Shown: positions 43,282 to 52,267, numbered from the stretch's first letter. The stretch: 64,000 nucleotides of DNA from an uncultured Lachnospira sp. (GCA_910585095.1 CAJUBU010000013.1:51982-115981); one strand, 5' to 3'. A program made the numbers and translations. Notes: generated by a model not told the origin, from the letters alone.

Positions 43282-44238
43282 ATGAAAAGGAAAGTATATA
43301 TACTGATTATTGGTTTATGTACTTTATTTATTACTGGGTGTAATGGTAACAGTGTGCCTAAAGAAATAAAAACGCAAGAATATAATTTAACGTTAGAAAA
43401 TCCTACTGTGAACATTCAAAATAATACGGACTATTTGAGTTCATTTTATACAAATTTTGTTATTAAAGATAATTATAGAGTATATACATTAAGAGACAAA
43501 ACAGAAATTACCACTATGGCAATACCAGATTGGCAGCCTGAAAGTGAAGCAGTGATTGATACAGCTGATTTTATTAATATGATGGACGATGAAATGTTTG
43601 ATATTGCAATAGAAAGAAGAAAATTTTTAAATAAAAGAATAAAACCAGATGGAATATTTATAGGGAATCAGCATAAAAAAGAAATGTCTATAGCATATAA
43701 AACCCCCTATATAAAAGAATATACATCTGTTGAATTTAGGAATGCTGGACAAGTAAAAGAAGAAATCAGTGTCATAGGAATGTGGGATTATTTACTTCGT
43801 GATAATAATAAAGTGGTGGATAAATTTGGTGTAGTTTGTATGTCTGTAAATATGTATGAAGGATTTTATAATCATTCAAATACAACAAAGTTGTTTATTT
43901 ATGGGATTCCAGAGGAGGCTTTTGAGAATAGTGAAAAAATTGATAGCGGCAGATATCAGTATCCTGATAGATTTTCGATATTAAAAAAATATCATAATGG
44001 AGAATGTCAGTTAGATATATTGGCTGAAATAGAACTTACACAAAGTGGCAATTACTATATGGATTTTTCGGAAATTATAGCAAATGACAAGTATAAAGAC
44101 CTTATTATAGAAATGGAATTGATAGGTGAAATAACAGATGAATATACATATGCGTGGTATGGAGTCGGATATAAAATTGATAATGAGCAAGTTTATCAAC
44201 GCTGGAAAGAAAAAAATAAAGACAAATTTATATATTAA
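43282..44238 (+). CDS. lipoprotein of unknown function in the ABC module
   Basis: The protein has 318 residues from the ATG at 43282, which follows GAGGATAA; an upstream in-frame ATG at 43219 would put an unlikely 21-residue extension before the signal peptide. The N-terminus KRKVYILIIGLCTLFITGC is a lipoprotein signal with lipobox ITGC. The mature part is rich in Asn/Asp/Tyr/Lys with no recognised domain. Position between the secreted protein and the FtsX-like permeases suggests an immunity or substrate-binding lipoprotein, as in MacAB/Lol-like or lantibiotic immunity systems; this is inference from context only. Confidence 0.75.
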   Translation: MKRKVYILIIGLCTLFITGCNGNSVPKEIKTQEYNLTLENPTVNIQNNTDYLSSFYTNFVIKDNYRVYTLRDKTEITTMAIPDWQPESEAVIDTADFINMMDDEMFDIAIERRKFLNKRIKPDGIFIGNQHKKEMSIAYKTPYIKEYTSVEFRNAGQVKEEISVIGMWDYLLRDNNKVVDKFGVVCMSVNMYEGFYNHSNTTKLFIYGIPEEAFENSEKIDSGRYQYPDRFSILKKYHNGECQLDILAEIELTQSGNYYMDFSEIIANDKYKDLIIEMELIGEITDEYTYAWYGVGYKIDNEQVYQRWKEKNKDKFIY

Positions 44239-44317
44239 AAGATATAAAATTTAATTTCATTTTTTTGTATAGAAAGATAGATATAAAATGAAATAAAGAT
44301 GAAAGGTTCATAAATGT

Positions 44318-45553
44318 ATGAGCATAAAAGCTACTCTAAAAATTTTAATGGATATGATTAAAAGGAATATGTTATTGTCTGTATTGCTTGTCTGTATGAG
44401 TTTTATAGCAATATATATGATAGATGAAAGTATTTCTAATTATTTATATGAAATGCAAATAATAGACAATTATACAAATACATATTCTGAAGAAACAGAG
44501 CGTGTGAATCGAATAACTCAGCAAAGCATGAAAGAAGATAAGACAAAAGAGTACCATGATTTTTTAGAACGAATAAAAGAAGTAGATAAAATTGAATATT
44601 ATGGGAGATTTTCTACCAATAATTTTATACCTGAAAATATAAATTTGCCTGAAAAAATGGGAAATGATGGAATTATACCGATTGTTATTACTGAAAAATC
44701 AACACTTGATTTAGGAAATTTTTATTTATCACAGGAAGAAAAAAATATATTAAAAAATTATGATGAAGATGTATATCCTGTGTTTATTGGCAGTGATATG
44801 AAAGATTATATGTCCGTAGGAGATACATTTTCTTTAAAGAATAAAAGTGAAAAATTTGTTGTTGCAGGCGTGTTAAAAAAGGAGGCTCACTGTGCCAGCA
44901 GATACGATATTGGTACCTATTCAGATACGTTAATGGACAATAAAATGCTTGTGTGTGTTGATGATTATGAGGGGTTTATAGAAGATACATCACCAGCATA
45001 TATTTATTATGTATGTGACGCAAATGATAATTATGAGGTTTCAAATCAACTTAGAAAGTTGGCGCGCGAGTGTAACTATGATATAAGAATTGAAAATGCA
45101 CAGGAAACCATACAAACTTGGAAAGCTTCCTATGGAATGTCCGATAATAAGCGTCTTATGGCTTCAATAATGTTAATGATTCTCGCCATTATATCCGTGA
45201 CAACTGTAATAACGGCAATGTGTATGATGAAGATGAGAGAATATGGAATTATGTATACGGTGGGGGTGACGTTTAGCGATATAAAAAAGCTGATAATACT
45301 TTATGATACGCTTATTGTATTGTTAGGTTCTGTGTGGGCATGGATATTAAAAAATTATGACATCAATCGAATGTATCCAAAGAAAGAAGGAACAATTCGT
45401 TTTTTTCGTGATATATGGATGACTACTCATAATATTATGATTCCAATTATTATATTGTTGTGTGGATGTGCCATTATTTTTGCTGCTTCTTTTGTTCCAT
45501 TAAAAATAATGAAACAAAAAACGCCAGCAGAAATGATAAAAAAAGGAGAGTGA
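44318..45553 (+). CDS. FtsX-like ABC permease 1
   Basis: The 411-residue protein has one N-terminal helix (about residues 16-34), a large extracytoplasmic domain, and three C-terminal helices with the FtsX pattern (SIMLMILAIISVTTVITAMC, then KMREYGIMYTVGVTFSDIKK, ending FVPLKIMKQKTPAEMIKKGE given by its ends). This is the MacB/FtsX mechanotransmission type, which usually does not carry substrates through the membrane but acts on lipids or peptides at the outer face. GAAAGG lies 11 bases before the ATG. It overlaps the next permease gene by four bases. Confidence 0.85.
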   Translation: MSIKATLKILMDMIKRNMLLSVLLVCMSFIAIYMIDESISNYLYEMQIIDNYTNTYSEETERVNRITQQSMKEDKTKEYHDFLERIKEVDKIEYYGRFSTNNFIPENINLPEKMGNDGIIPIVITEKSTLDLGNFYLSQEEKNILKNYDEDVYPVFIGSDMKDYMSVGDTFSLKNKSEKFVVAGVLKKEAHCASRYDIGTYSDTLMDNKMLVCVDDYEGFIEDTSPAYIYYVCDANDNYEVSNQLRKLARECNYDIRIENAQETIQTWKASYGMSDNKRLMASIMLMILAIISVTTVITAMCMMKMREYGIMYTVGVTFSDIKKLIILYDTLIVLLGSVWAWILKNYDINRMYPKKEGTIRFFRDIWMTTHNIMIPIIILLCGCAIIFAASFVPLKIMKQKTPAEMIKKGE

Positions 45554-46668
45554 TTACGATAAAAGCGTTTATAACAAAATTGTTTCGTTATCGGTTGGTA
45601 TCCATATGTTTTATAGTAGGACAGCTTATCGCATATATTACTATCTTTGGTGCGCTTCAGATATATAACAGTGCAATGATGAAAGAAAATGAACGAAAAG
45701 ATGCCATTTATAATTATAGAATTATAGCAAAAGTGAGTGCATCTGGAAAAGATATTTTATCACAGGCAAACAATAATGTTAGTAAAGGGAATATTTTACT
45801 TAGCGGAAAAATGTCCGTTACATGTGAAGAATTAAATTCAGCATTTCGGGCAGAAATGCTGTTAAAAACCAGTGAGGAACTTCCATATAAATTAGTGAGC
45901 GGACATATACCAGGAACACAGCAATCCGATTATGGAAAAAAGGTAGTGGCAGTAGGGAGAAATAAATATAAAAGCGCAATTGATAAAAATGGTAAAAAAT
46001 ATCTTACTTTTTGTATGGAGGAATATGAAATAGTAGGTATTCTTGGAAGTGAAACCGATTATTGGGATGATAAAATTGTTTTTCATATTAATTGCATAGG
46101 AGAAAAGACATTAAATCATATATTAAATATGACCGAGTATGAGATACATATAGAAAGTAATAACTGTACGATTGATGAATTAAAAGAACAATACAATACA
46201 TTATATATCAATATTATAAATGCAGACAATATGGCATCGGTGAATGCAAGTATCGATGTAAGTGAAGGGAATAAAACGATATCAACTACATATGCAAAAG
46301 AAAATATAAAAGTAAATTATATTGTGTATGTATTTTGTCTTGTAAATAATATTATTATATCTTATTTTTGGATAATATCCCGAAGAAAAGAGATTGCTGT
46401 CAGACAGACTTTTGGATATTCAAAACTGCGTTTAATAGGAATGTTAGTCAAAGATATGACCGTAATGATAATAACTGCATTAGTATTATTTATAACAGTA
46501 TATTTATTAGGAAAAGGCTGGTTTAACGAGTATCTTAATGTTTATATCAAATTGGAGACATTGGGAGAATTAGCAGGTATTTTAATTATAACAACAATTA
46601 TATCGGTTATATATCCAATATATAGAGTGATGAAAATGCAGAATGCACAGGCAGTAAGAGTGGATTGA
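45550..46668 (+). CDS. FtsX-like ABC permease 2
   Basis: The partner permease is about 372 residues if it begins at the GTG at 45550, which overlaps the stop of permease 1 (GTGA). No ATG occurs near the N-terminus, and GGAG lies almost against the GTG, so the exact start is uncertain. It has an N-terminal helix (VSICFIVGQLIAYITIFGAL), an extracytoplasmic domain and three C-terminal helices with SRRKEIAVRQTFGYSKLRLI, the FtsX coupling segment, ending in the typical MKMQNAQAVRVD. It probably forms a heterodimer with permease 1. Confidence 0.83.
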   Translation: MITIKAFITKLFRYRLVSICFIVGQLIAYITIFGALQIYNSAMMKENERKDAIYNYRIIAKVSASGKDILSQANNNVSKGNILLSGKMSVTCEELNSAFRAEMLLKTSEELPYKLVSGHIPGTQQSDYGKKVVAVGRNKYKSAIDKNGKKYLTFCMEEYEIVGILGSETDYWDDKIVFHINCIGEKTLNHILNMTEYEIHIESNNCTIDELKEQYNTLYINIINADNMASVNASIDVSEGNKTISTTYAKENIKVNYIVYVFCLVNNIIISYFWIISRRKEIAVRQTFGYSKLRLIGMLVKDMTVMIITALVLFITVYLLGKGWFNEYLNVYIKLETLGELAGILIITTIISVIYPIYRVMKMQNAQAVRVD

Positions 46669-46803
46669 AAAATATTATGAAAAAGCACAAGAAAAAATAG
46701 AGGTATTTATAAAAATGCAGTAAAAATTGATAAATAAATATTATAACAAAATGGCAAGGCTTGATTAATAAAATCATTACAGAAAGAGGCATAGGCATTA
46801 AGT

Positions 46804-47502
46804 ATGATAGAATTAGATAAAATAACAAAGATATATAATAAAGAAATACAAGACAGCAAGGCACTTGATGAGGCTTCCATTACTATTAAAAATGGAGAGT
46901 TTGTTGCTATTATGGGACCGTCAGGCTCTGGCAAGTCCACGCTTCTTAATATTATAGGCTGTATGGATACTGCCACAACAGGAACATATTTATTAGACGG
47001 AGAAGATATTACACAGCTTCAAAGAAAAGATGTAGATAAAGTAAGAAAAGAAAAAATTGGATTTGTTTTTCAAAATTTTGCTTTGATGGACTATTATACT
47101 GCATATGAAAATATAGAACTTCCCCTGTTGGTAAAGAATGTAAAAAGGTCGGAAAGAAAACGAATTATTGAAGAAAAAATGAATTATTTAGGAATTACGG
47201 ATGTCAAAGATAAAATTCCAGCAAAAATGTCAGGGGGTCAGCAGCAAAGGGTAGCAATTGCCAGAGCGCTTGTTACAGACTGTGATATTTTGCTAGCGGA
47301 CGAGCCGACAGGAGCATTAGACCAAAATACTGGAAAAGAAGTGATGAAATATTTAAGAGAGATTAATAATGATGGAAAAACGGTTATTGTTGTCACACAT
47401 GACAGCCAAGTGGCAGATATGACCGATAGAACAATTGTAATATGTGATGGGAAGGTTGTGGAGGATAGAAAAAAGGAAATGTTTTCATTAAAAGAGGAAT
47501 AG
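46804..47502 (+). CDS. MacB/LolD-type ABC transporter ATPase
   Basis: The 232-residue ATPase has Walker A GPSGSGKST, Q-loop FVFQNFALMD, signature MSGGQQQRVAIARAL, Walker B DILLADEPTGALD and switch His in VVVTHD. The sequence type (LNIIGCMDTATTGTYLLDG) is that of ATPases paired with FtsX-like permeases, consistent with the two upstream genes. A 135-base gap separates it from permease 2. It energises the presumed efflux or immunity complex of module A. A 422-base non-coding stretch follows before module B. Confidence 0.93.
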   Translation: MIELDKITKIYNKEIQDSKALDEASITIKNGEFVAIMGPSGSGKSTLLNIIGCMDTATTGTYLLDGEDITQLQRKDVDKVRKEKIGFVFQNFALMDYYTAYENIELPLLVKNVKRSERKRIIEEKMNYLGITDVKDKIPAKMSGGQQQRVAIARALVTDCDILLADEPTGALDQNTGKEVMKYLREINNDGKTVIVVTHDSQVADMTDRTIVICDGKVVEDRKKEMFSLKEE

Positions 47503-47924
47503 ATATGCAAAAAATAATTATAAGTAATTAGTATAAATGTATTATAAAAATATGTTTATAATGTATAAAAATAATTATAATAGTAATTTATATTAATTTA
47601 ATGTAAATTTATAAAATATATAAAATAAGTTGTTTTTTTACATAATATATGATAAAATAAATGATGTAAAAAATAATAAGTAATTGTAAAATTAAAGGAA
47701 TATTTAATATGAATAATCCTTAAAGCTTTAAATAAAGTCAAGAAGTTTTAAAAAGCTAAGAAATAGTTTTAACATTTTTAGAATTTTACAAATACTTAAA
47801 TAAAGAATAGTTAGGAGGCAAGAAAAATATTAAAGAAAAGATGAACAAAATTGTATAAATACTAAAAAAATAGAATTTTGTTTATATAATTACATGTGAG
47901 TAAATAAGGAGGTACATAATTAAT
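47503..47924. other. AT-rich leader region of the second secreted-peptide module
   Basis: The 422 bases are extremely AT-rich. They contain a promoter-like pair at 47630-47658 and an unused-looking TTAGGAGG at 47814. No gene is supported. Confidence 0.55.
47630..47658 (+). promoter_or_regulatory. putative promoter for secreted protein B
   Basis: TTGTTT, 17-base spacer, TAAAAT. This would give an untranslated leader of about 260 bases. Weak evidence in such AT-rich DNA. Confidence 0.35.
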
Positions 47925-48326
47925 ATGAAATTTAATGGTTCTAAAAAAATAATAACAGTATGTTTGGTAGCAATATTGTTGATAGTGTCTGCGCTACCAG
48001 CCTTTGCAGAAACAGATAAAACATATCTTGATGTTACAGTAACAGGAACATCAGGCGATTATTCGTATTTTCAAATTAAACGAAATAGTGATAAAGATTA
48101 TTATGTTTATCTTAACTATCCGAGTGGTAGAGACCGTGTTGTATTAAAAACTTATCTTATTAATTCTGAGTACGAGGAGAGAGGTAAATGTGATATATAT
48201 GAAGGAACATCAAATACAGGTCAAAATACTGGCAAAGCTGGTTATTCATATAGATTACATTGTTTAAGACAATATTGGTATGATGGTAAAGCGACTATTA
48301 CAGGTATATGGAATGTAGATTGTTAA
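47925..48326 (+). CDS. small secreted protein B (putative bacteriocin-like or signalling precursor)
   Basis: The 133-residue protein has a signal peptide (KFNGSKKIITVCLVAILLIV) with predicted cleavage AFA|E, leaving about 105 residues. The mature protein is Tyr/Ser/Gly-rich with three Cys (CDIYEG, LHCLRQ and the C-terminal Cys) and ends ATITGIWNVDC. Its layout, start (MKF) and the TITG segment near the end recall secreted protein A. AAGGAGGT is a perfect ribosome site ten bases before the ATG. A strong terminator follows and separates it from three membrane proteins and an ATPase, suggesting higher expression than the transporter. No family was recognised. Confidence 0.75.
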   Translation: MKFNGSKKIITVCLVAILLIVSALPAFAETDKTYLDVTVTGTSGDYSYFQIKRNSDKDYYVYLNYPSGRDRVVLKTYLINSEYEERGKCDIYEGTSNTGQNTGKAGYSYRLHCLRQYWYDGKATITGIWNVDC

Positions 48327-48330
48327 AAGA

Positions 48331-48400
48331 AAAAAGCTATTGCAAAATATATAAGACTAACTTATTAGGTATAGTATTCATTGTTTTGCGATAGCTTTTT
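48331..48400 (+). terminator. terminator/attenuator between secreted protein B and its ABC genes
   Basis: AAAAAGCTATTGCAAAA (48331-48347) pairs with TTTTGCGATAGCTTTTT (48384-48400), 17 bp with one wobble, ending in T residues. Confidence 0.85.
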
Positions 48401-48417
48401 ATTTATGGAGGAAAAAT

Positions 48418-49272
48418 GTGTCAATTATAAAATACAGATTATTTAATATAAACCGATGGATTTTTGTTGTTACAATTTTATTAGGATTATTTATATTTTT
48501 CTTTATCAGCAGTGGTTTATTTGATGTCACAATAGGATTTGATAGCAGTGCGCTAGATATATCAGATAATGCCTCCAGTGTACAACAAAAGCTAATTCAT
48601 CAGCTTCTTACACTTGATAATTATACAGATGTATTAGGATTTTCATCAACTGTTATTCCAATTATGATATTTTTTAGTGTCACTTGTTTTTTTGATGAAA
48701 TAAATGGTCTTTTTATATATGAATATAGTCGTGTTTCAAACAGTAAAAAATTAATTATTCATACCATTTTATTTTATTCCGTTTTAAATGCTGTAGTAGT
48801 ATATATATTATATTTGATATATTTTTTGATTGGATATATATTCATAGGAAATAATATAGAAATTGCTAGAAATGCTTTTGATGGTATTTTTGGAGCTGGA
48901 TTTGGTAATCATTCAATATATTTTGTTGTGGAAGCAATTATACCATATTTTATTGGCACATTAATATATACGTTTTTTGCGTGTACTGTGTCTTTTTTTG
49001 TCAATCATAAATATCAATGTGTTCTTGTTCCAATAATTTATTATTGGGGAAGCTATATATTAATTGAATTTGTAAGAAATTTTATGACACCACAATTAGC
49101 TTCTATTTTTGTAAAATTTCAACCTATGTATATATATGGGTATCAAAGTTATATATATGAAAATCCTTCCATATTTACTGTGGTTAGTGTATTAGATTCA
49201 TTAATTTTGCCTTTTATTATAGGAATCGTTTTACTTATTATAAAACTAAAGAAGGGAAGGGATTGGTGTTGA
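48418..49272 (+). CDS. polytopic membrane protein, ABC-2-like permease component 1
   Basis: The 284-residue protein starts at a GTG at 48418 that has GGAGG six bases upstream. It has about six membrane helices: one near residues 13-32, then a pair near 75-100 and 115-145, and three in the C-terminal half. The pattern matches ABC-2-type permeases of peptide/bacteriocin immunity systems, but no precise family is recognised. Composition is rich in Phe/Ile/Tyr. Its stop overlaps the start of the next membrane gene. The ATPase for this set is at 50547. Confidence 0.72.
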   Translation: MSIIKYRLFNINRWIFVVTILLGLFIFFFISSGLFDVTIGFDSSALDISDNASSVQQKLIHQLLTLDNYTDVLGFSSTVIPIMIFFSVTCFFDEINGLFIYEYSRVSNSKKLIIHTILFYSVLNAVVVYILYLIYFLIGYIFIGNNIEIARNAFDGIFGAGFGNHSIYFVVEAIIPYFIGTLIYTFFACTVSFFVNHKYQCVLVPIIYYWGSYILIEFVRNFMTPQLASIFVKFQPMYIYGYQSYIYENPSIFTVVSVLDSLILPFIIGIVLLIIKLKKGRDWC

Positions 49273-49874
49273 AAAAGTATTTTTTAATAACAGCAATTTT
49301 TATAATTTTAGCTTATTTTATGTCAGGTCGATTTTATTTTTCAGATGTCTTATATTCATATTTGGTTTTTTATTTTGGATTTATATTTATTATTTTTAGT
49401 CAAATTTGTTGTTTGAATGTTTATACATTGTATCGATATGATAGCATGAATAAGTTTTATATCAAAGTATTTGAAAATATATTTCAAAATATTTTATTGT
49501 ATGTATCTGTTTATAGTGCAGTTGGAGTAGCAGCAGGACTGATAAGTGGCAATTTTGAAATGACATCTATGCAGATAGCACAATTTATTATAATTGCAGT
49601 AGTTAATCTTATGTTGCTGTCTATTTTATGGTTTACATTAAAAGTGTGGTTAGGAAATGTAAAATCTACATTATGTATTGTGTTATCCATCGCTATATCT
49701 ATGATATTATCGTTGAAAATAAAATATACAATATCTCCTTTTATATTTAATATTACTTTTATGGAAATTCATAAAATATTTTTACTAAGATATATAATTA
49801 GTTATCTTATGTTAATAGTGATTATTGCTGTAATTTATTTATTATCAAAAAGAGGAGACAAATGTTTAACATAA
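49266..49874 (+). CDS. polytopic membrane protein, permease component 2
   Basis: The protein has about 202 residues and five to six membrane helices with short loops. Possible starts are TTG 49263, GTG 49266 and TTG 49269; GTG 49266 has the best distance (8 bases) from AAGGGA. It overlaps the end of component 1 and the start of component 3, so the three are translationally coupled. No recognised motif. It is presumably a membrane subunit of the module B transporter or an immunity protein. Confidence 0.68.
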   Translation: MLKKYFLITAIFIILAYFMSGRFYFSDVLYSYLVFYFGFIFIIFSQICCLNVYTLYRYDSMNKFYIKVFENIFQNILLYVSVYSAVGVAAGLISGNFEMTSMQIAQFIIIAVVNLMLLSILWFTLKVWLGNVKSTLCIVLSIAISMILSLKIKYTISPFIFNITFMEIHKIFLLRYIISYLMLIVIIAVIYLLSKRGDKCLT

Positions 49875-50539
49875 AGTTAAAACGAATCATACTTGCCGTA
49901 CTTCTTATATTGTCTATTATAAATTTATATGAATTGGTTTGTGAAAAATCAAGTATGACAAATATAGAAGTTTTTAGTTCTATTAAAAATTATTTTTTTT
50001 ATATAAAAGAAAAGAATGGTATTATAATTCAGTTTATTTCTTATTATTGTTTTTTAGTGTTAAGTTACATATATAGTTATTCAGGTATTGAATTTTTAAT
50101 ATCAGGATATCAAGAATTTATAATATATCGATATGGCAGAAGAAAGTATATAAGATATTGTGAAAAAGTAATTTTAAAATCAGTATTAAATTATATATTA
50201 ATTATGGTTTTAACATTATTTTTTTTAGATATAGTTCATGGTAACCTTACATTTGAAATATGGAAGGATATAGTTATACAGATTGTAAAAATGCTATTAT
50301 TATATATTAGCATTTTAAATGCAAATATATATAGAAATTTATTTACAAAAAAAGGGCATGTGCTGACGGAAACAGTAATTTTTTTTAGCTTTTGGCTGCT
50401 TTTTGAAGTATATATAATACCGTTTCATATAATGACATGGAGTGATATGTTTGGAAGTATAATAGCAATATGTGTTTTAGGAATTTTTGATAGTATATTA
50501 ATATTGGGATTGAATTATAAAAAATACGATTGGATGTGA
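49862..50539 (+). CDS. polytopic membrane protein, permease component 3
   Basis: The 225-residue protein has about six membrane helices. The loop YRYGRRKYIRYCEKVILKSV (residues about 80-100) resembles the basic cytoplasmic loop after the first helices in other small ABC-2-like peptide permeases of Firmicutes. GAGGAGA precedes the ATG. It overlaps component 2 by 13 bases, and the ATPase gene starts 7 bases after it. No named family can be given with confidence. Confidence 0.7.
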   Translation: MFNIKLKRIILAVLLILSIINLYELVCEKSSMTNIEVFSSIKNYFFYIKEKNGIIIQFISYYCFLVLSYIYSYSGIEFLISGYQEFIIYRYGRRKYIRYCEKVILKSVLNYILIMVLTLFFLDIVHGNLTFEIWKDIVIQIVKMLLLYISILNANIYRNLFTKKGHVLTETVIFFSFWLLFEVYIIPFHIMTWSDMFGSIIAICVLGIFDSILILGLNYKKYDWM

Positions 50540-50546
50540 GAGATTT

Positions 50547-51188
50547 ATGGAGGAATTGTTAAAAGCTGAAAATATATCAAAAAAGTTTAAAGGTAAAATG
50601 ATTTTTGAAAACGTATCATTTGTCATTGAAAAGGGAAGTAGTTATGGATTTGTTGGAGCAAATGGCTGTGGTAAAAGTGTATTGTTTAAGATATTATGTG
50701 GATATAGTATACCAACTACAGGAAAAGTGATATATAATGGAGTAGAAATAGGTAAAGATAAAGATTTTATATTTGATGCAGGAATTATTATTGAACAGCC
50801 TGAATTTATTGCAGGATTATCAGGATTAGAAAATTTGAAGATTTTGGCACAGATTAATAATAAAATATCAGAAAAAGAAATTTTGGAGATTTTAACAAAA
50901 TTAAATTTGTATGATGATAAGGATAAGAAAGTAAAAAAATATTCGTTAGGAATGAAGCAAAAGCTAAGAATTGCACAAGCAATTATGGAAAATCCTCAAA
51001 TTCTTATTCTTGATGAGCCAATGAATGGTTTAGATAAAACATCAATACAAATGGTTACAAGTATGCTTAATGAATATGTGTTAAATGGTGGAACTCTTAT
51101 GATGACTAGTCATATTGAAGAACAGATTAAGGAATGTTGTAAAAAAGTGTTTGAGTTTGACAATTTTCATTTAATTTGCAATTATTAA
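50547..51188 (+). CDS. ABC transporter ATPase of module B
   Basis: The 213-residue ATPase belongs to the short bacitracin/lantibiotic-immunity type (BcrA/CcmA-like). Walker A is GANGCGKSVL, signature is YSLGMKQKLRIAQAIM, Walker B is ILILDEPMNGLD, and the switch His is in TSHIEEQ. There is no C-terminal extension. It is the last gene of the module and is followed by a strong terminator. In related immunity systems such ATPases drive removal of peptides from the membrane. Confidence 0.9.
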   Translation: MEELLKAENISKKFKGKMIFENVSFVIEKGSSYGFVGANGCGKSVLFKILCGYSIPTTGKVIYNGVEIGKDKDFIFDAGIIIEQPEFIAGLSGLENLKILAQINNKISEKEILEILTKLNLYDDKDKKVKKYSLGMKQKLRIAQAIMENPQILILDEPMNGLDKTSIQMVTSMLNEYVLNGGTLMMTSHIEEQIKECCKKVFEFDNFHLICNY

Positions 51189-51226
51189 GTTATAGTGTGA
51201 TATAAAAAGAAGGTGAAAGATAAAAG

Positions 51227-51258
51227 GGCAGAACCGATTTTTGTGGTTCTGCCTCTTT
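51227..51258 (+). terminator. terminator after module B
   Basis: GGCAGAACC (51227-51235) and GGTTCTGCC (51245-51253) form a 9-bp GC-containing stem followed by TCTTT. Confidence 0.87.
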
Positions 51259-51420
51259 GTATTATATAAATATTATTATATATATTAATAATATTTATAT
51301 AAAAAATAAAGGTATCAAACAAAATATGTATATTTAAAATTTTTTTATTAAGAGAGATGAATTAATGATTTTTAATAAAGTTATATTAGTTTAATTTTGT
51401 ATTGTAATATTATAAAAAAG

Positions 51421-51449
51421 TTGATTTTAGACTAAAAATAGATTATAAT
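51421..51449 (+). promoter_or_regulatory. sigma-A promoter for the AbrB-like gene
   Basis: TTGATT, 17-base spacer, TATAAT, 30 bases before the start codon. ACTAAAA-type short repeats around it (51430-51467) could be binding sites for the AbrB-like product itself. Confidence 0.62.
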
Positions 51450-51479
51450 TAAACTAAAATAAAACTAAAGGGGACTGAC

Positions 51480-51665
51480 ATGGATAATGAATTAATTTAT
51501 TTGGATACTTATGTTTTGCAACAAGATATGAGAATCCGAATGCCTAAAAGCATTTTGGAAAATCTTAATTTAGAAAGGGGAAAGAGTAGATTGAAAATTT
51601 ATTATGACCCATTAAATAAAAGTCTTGTTTTAAAAAAAGAAGATAAGGATATAAATAAAAAATAG
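51480..51665 (+). CDS. small AbrB/SpoVT-like DNA-binding protein
   Basis: The 61-residue protein reads like a swapped-hairpin AbrB domain: RIRMPKSILENLNLERGKSR, then a beta strand (LKIYYDPLNKSLVLKKE). AbrB-type proteins dimerise and act as transition-state regulators or antitoxins. AAAGGGGAC precedes the ATG. A promoter with repeated ACTAAAA motifs lies just upstream, suggesting autoregulation. No toxin gene follows; the YwiB-like gene comes next. Its location beside module B makes it a candidate regulator of that module (inference). Confidence 0.68.
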   Translation: MDNELIYLDTYVLQQDMRIRMPKSILENLNLERGKSRLKIYYDPLNKSLVLKKEDKDINKK

Positions 51666-51734
51666 TCAAGTTATAGAGAGTTTGAAGTGTATGATATTAT
51701 AAAAATAAAAAATTAAGGGAGCTATAAAATATCA

Positions 51735-52238
51735 ATGAGTAATACACAAAAAAATACGAAAAAAGAAGTACGAATTAAAATAAAAGGTATACATAAAAAC
51801 ATCAATTGTGATATACAAAATGTATCGTCTGGTTTTAAGAATATAGATTGTAAGGAATCAACAGAAAATATAGTTGAGACAGAATGTAGTGGACTTTACC
51901 AAAAAATTGACAAGCAAATATATATAAAATATGTTGAAGAAATTGAAACACAAGTAGTGAGTAATAATTTATTAAAGATTGATAATAATATCAATAACTT
52001 TAAAATAGAGATAATAAAAAAAGGTATTGTAAATAGCAAGATGACATTTATAGAAAAAGTAAAAACTGAAAGTATTTATAATACGCCTTATGGAAAAATT
52101 AATATGATAATAGATACAAAAAAGATTCGCATTAAAGCAAAAGAAAATGCGATATTTGTAAGCATAGAGTATGACTTATTTATGGAAAAAGAACATATGT
52201 CAATATCCAAAATTGATATAAGCATAGAACAATTATAA
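51735..52238 (+). CDS. YwiB-like DUF1934 beta-barrel protein
   Basis: The 167-residue soluble protein matches the DUF1934/YwiB calycin-like pattern: VRIKIKGIHK at the start, KQIYIKYVEE in the middle, NNFKIEIIKKG, then YNTPYGKINMIIDTKKIRI and a C-terminal VSIEYDLFM. YwiB proteins are small Firmicute beta-barrels of unknown ligand. The ribosome-like AGGGAG is 13 bases before the ATG, a little far. It may be co-transcribed with the AbrB-like gene. Function is unknown. Confidence 0.78.
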   Translation: MSNTQKNTKKEVRIKIKGIHKNINCDIQNVSSGFKNIDCKESTENIVETECSGLYQKIDKQIYIKYVEEIETQVVSNNLLKIDNNINNFKIEIIKKGIVNSKMTFIEKVKTESIYNTPYGKINMIIDTKKIRIKAKENAIFVSIEYDLFMEKEHMSISKIDISIEQL

Positions 52239-52267
52239 AAATTTTGTTCCAAATTGATATAATAATA

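Noticed and set aside
42838..51188. Assignment of the ABC modules as a lantibiotic or lactococcin-972 system
   Set aside because: No LanB/LanC/LanM, no leader with double-Gly, and the precursors do not show the lactococcin-972 sequence pattern that I know.
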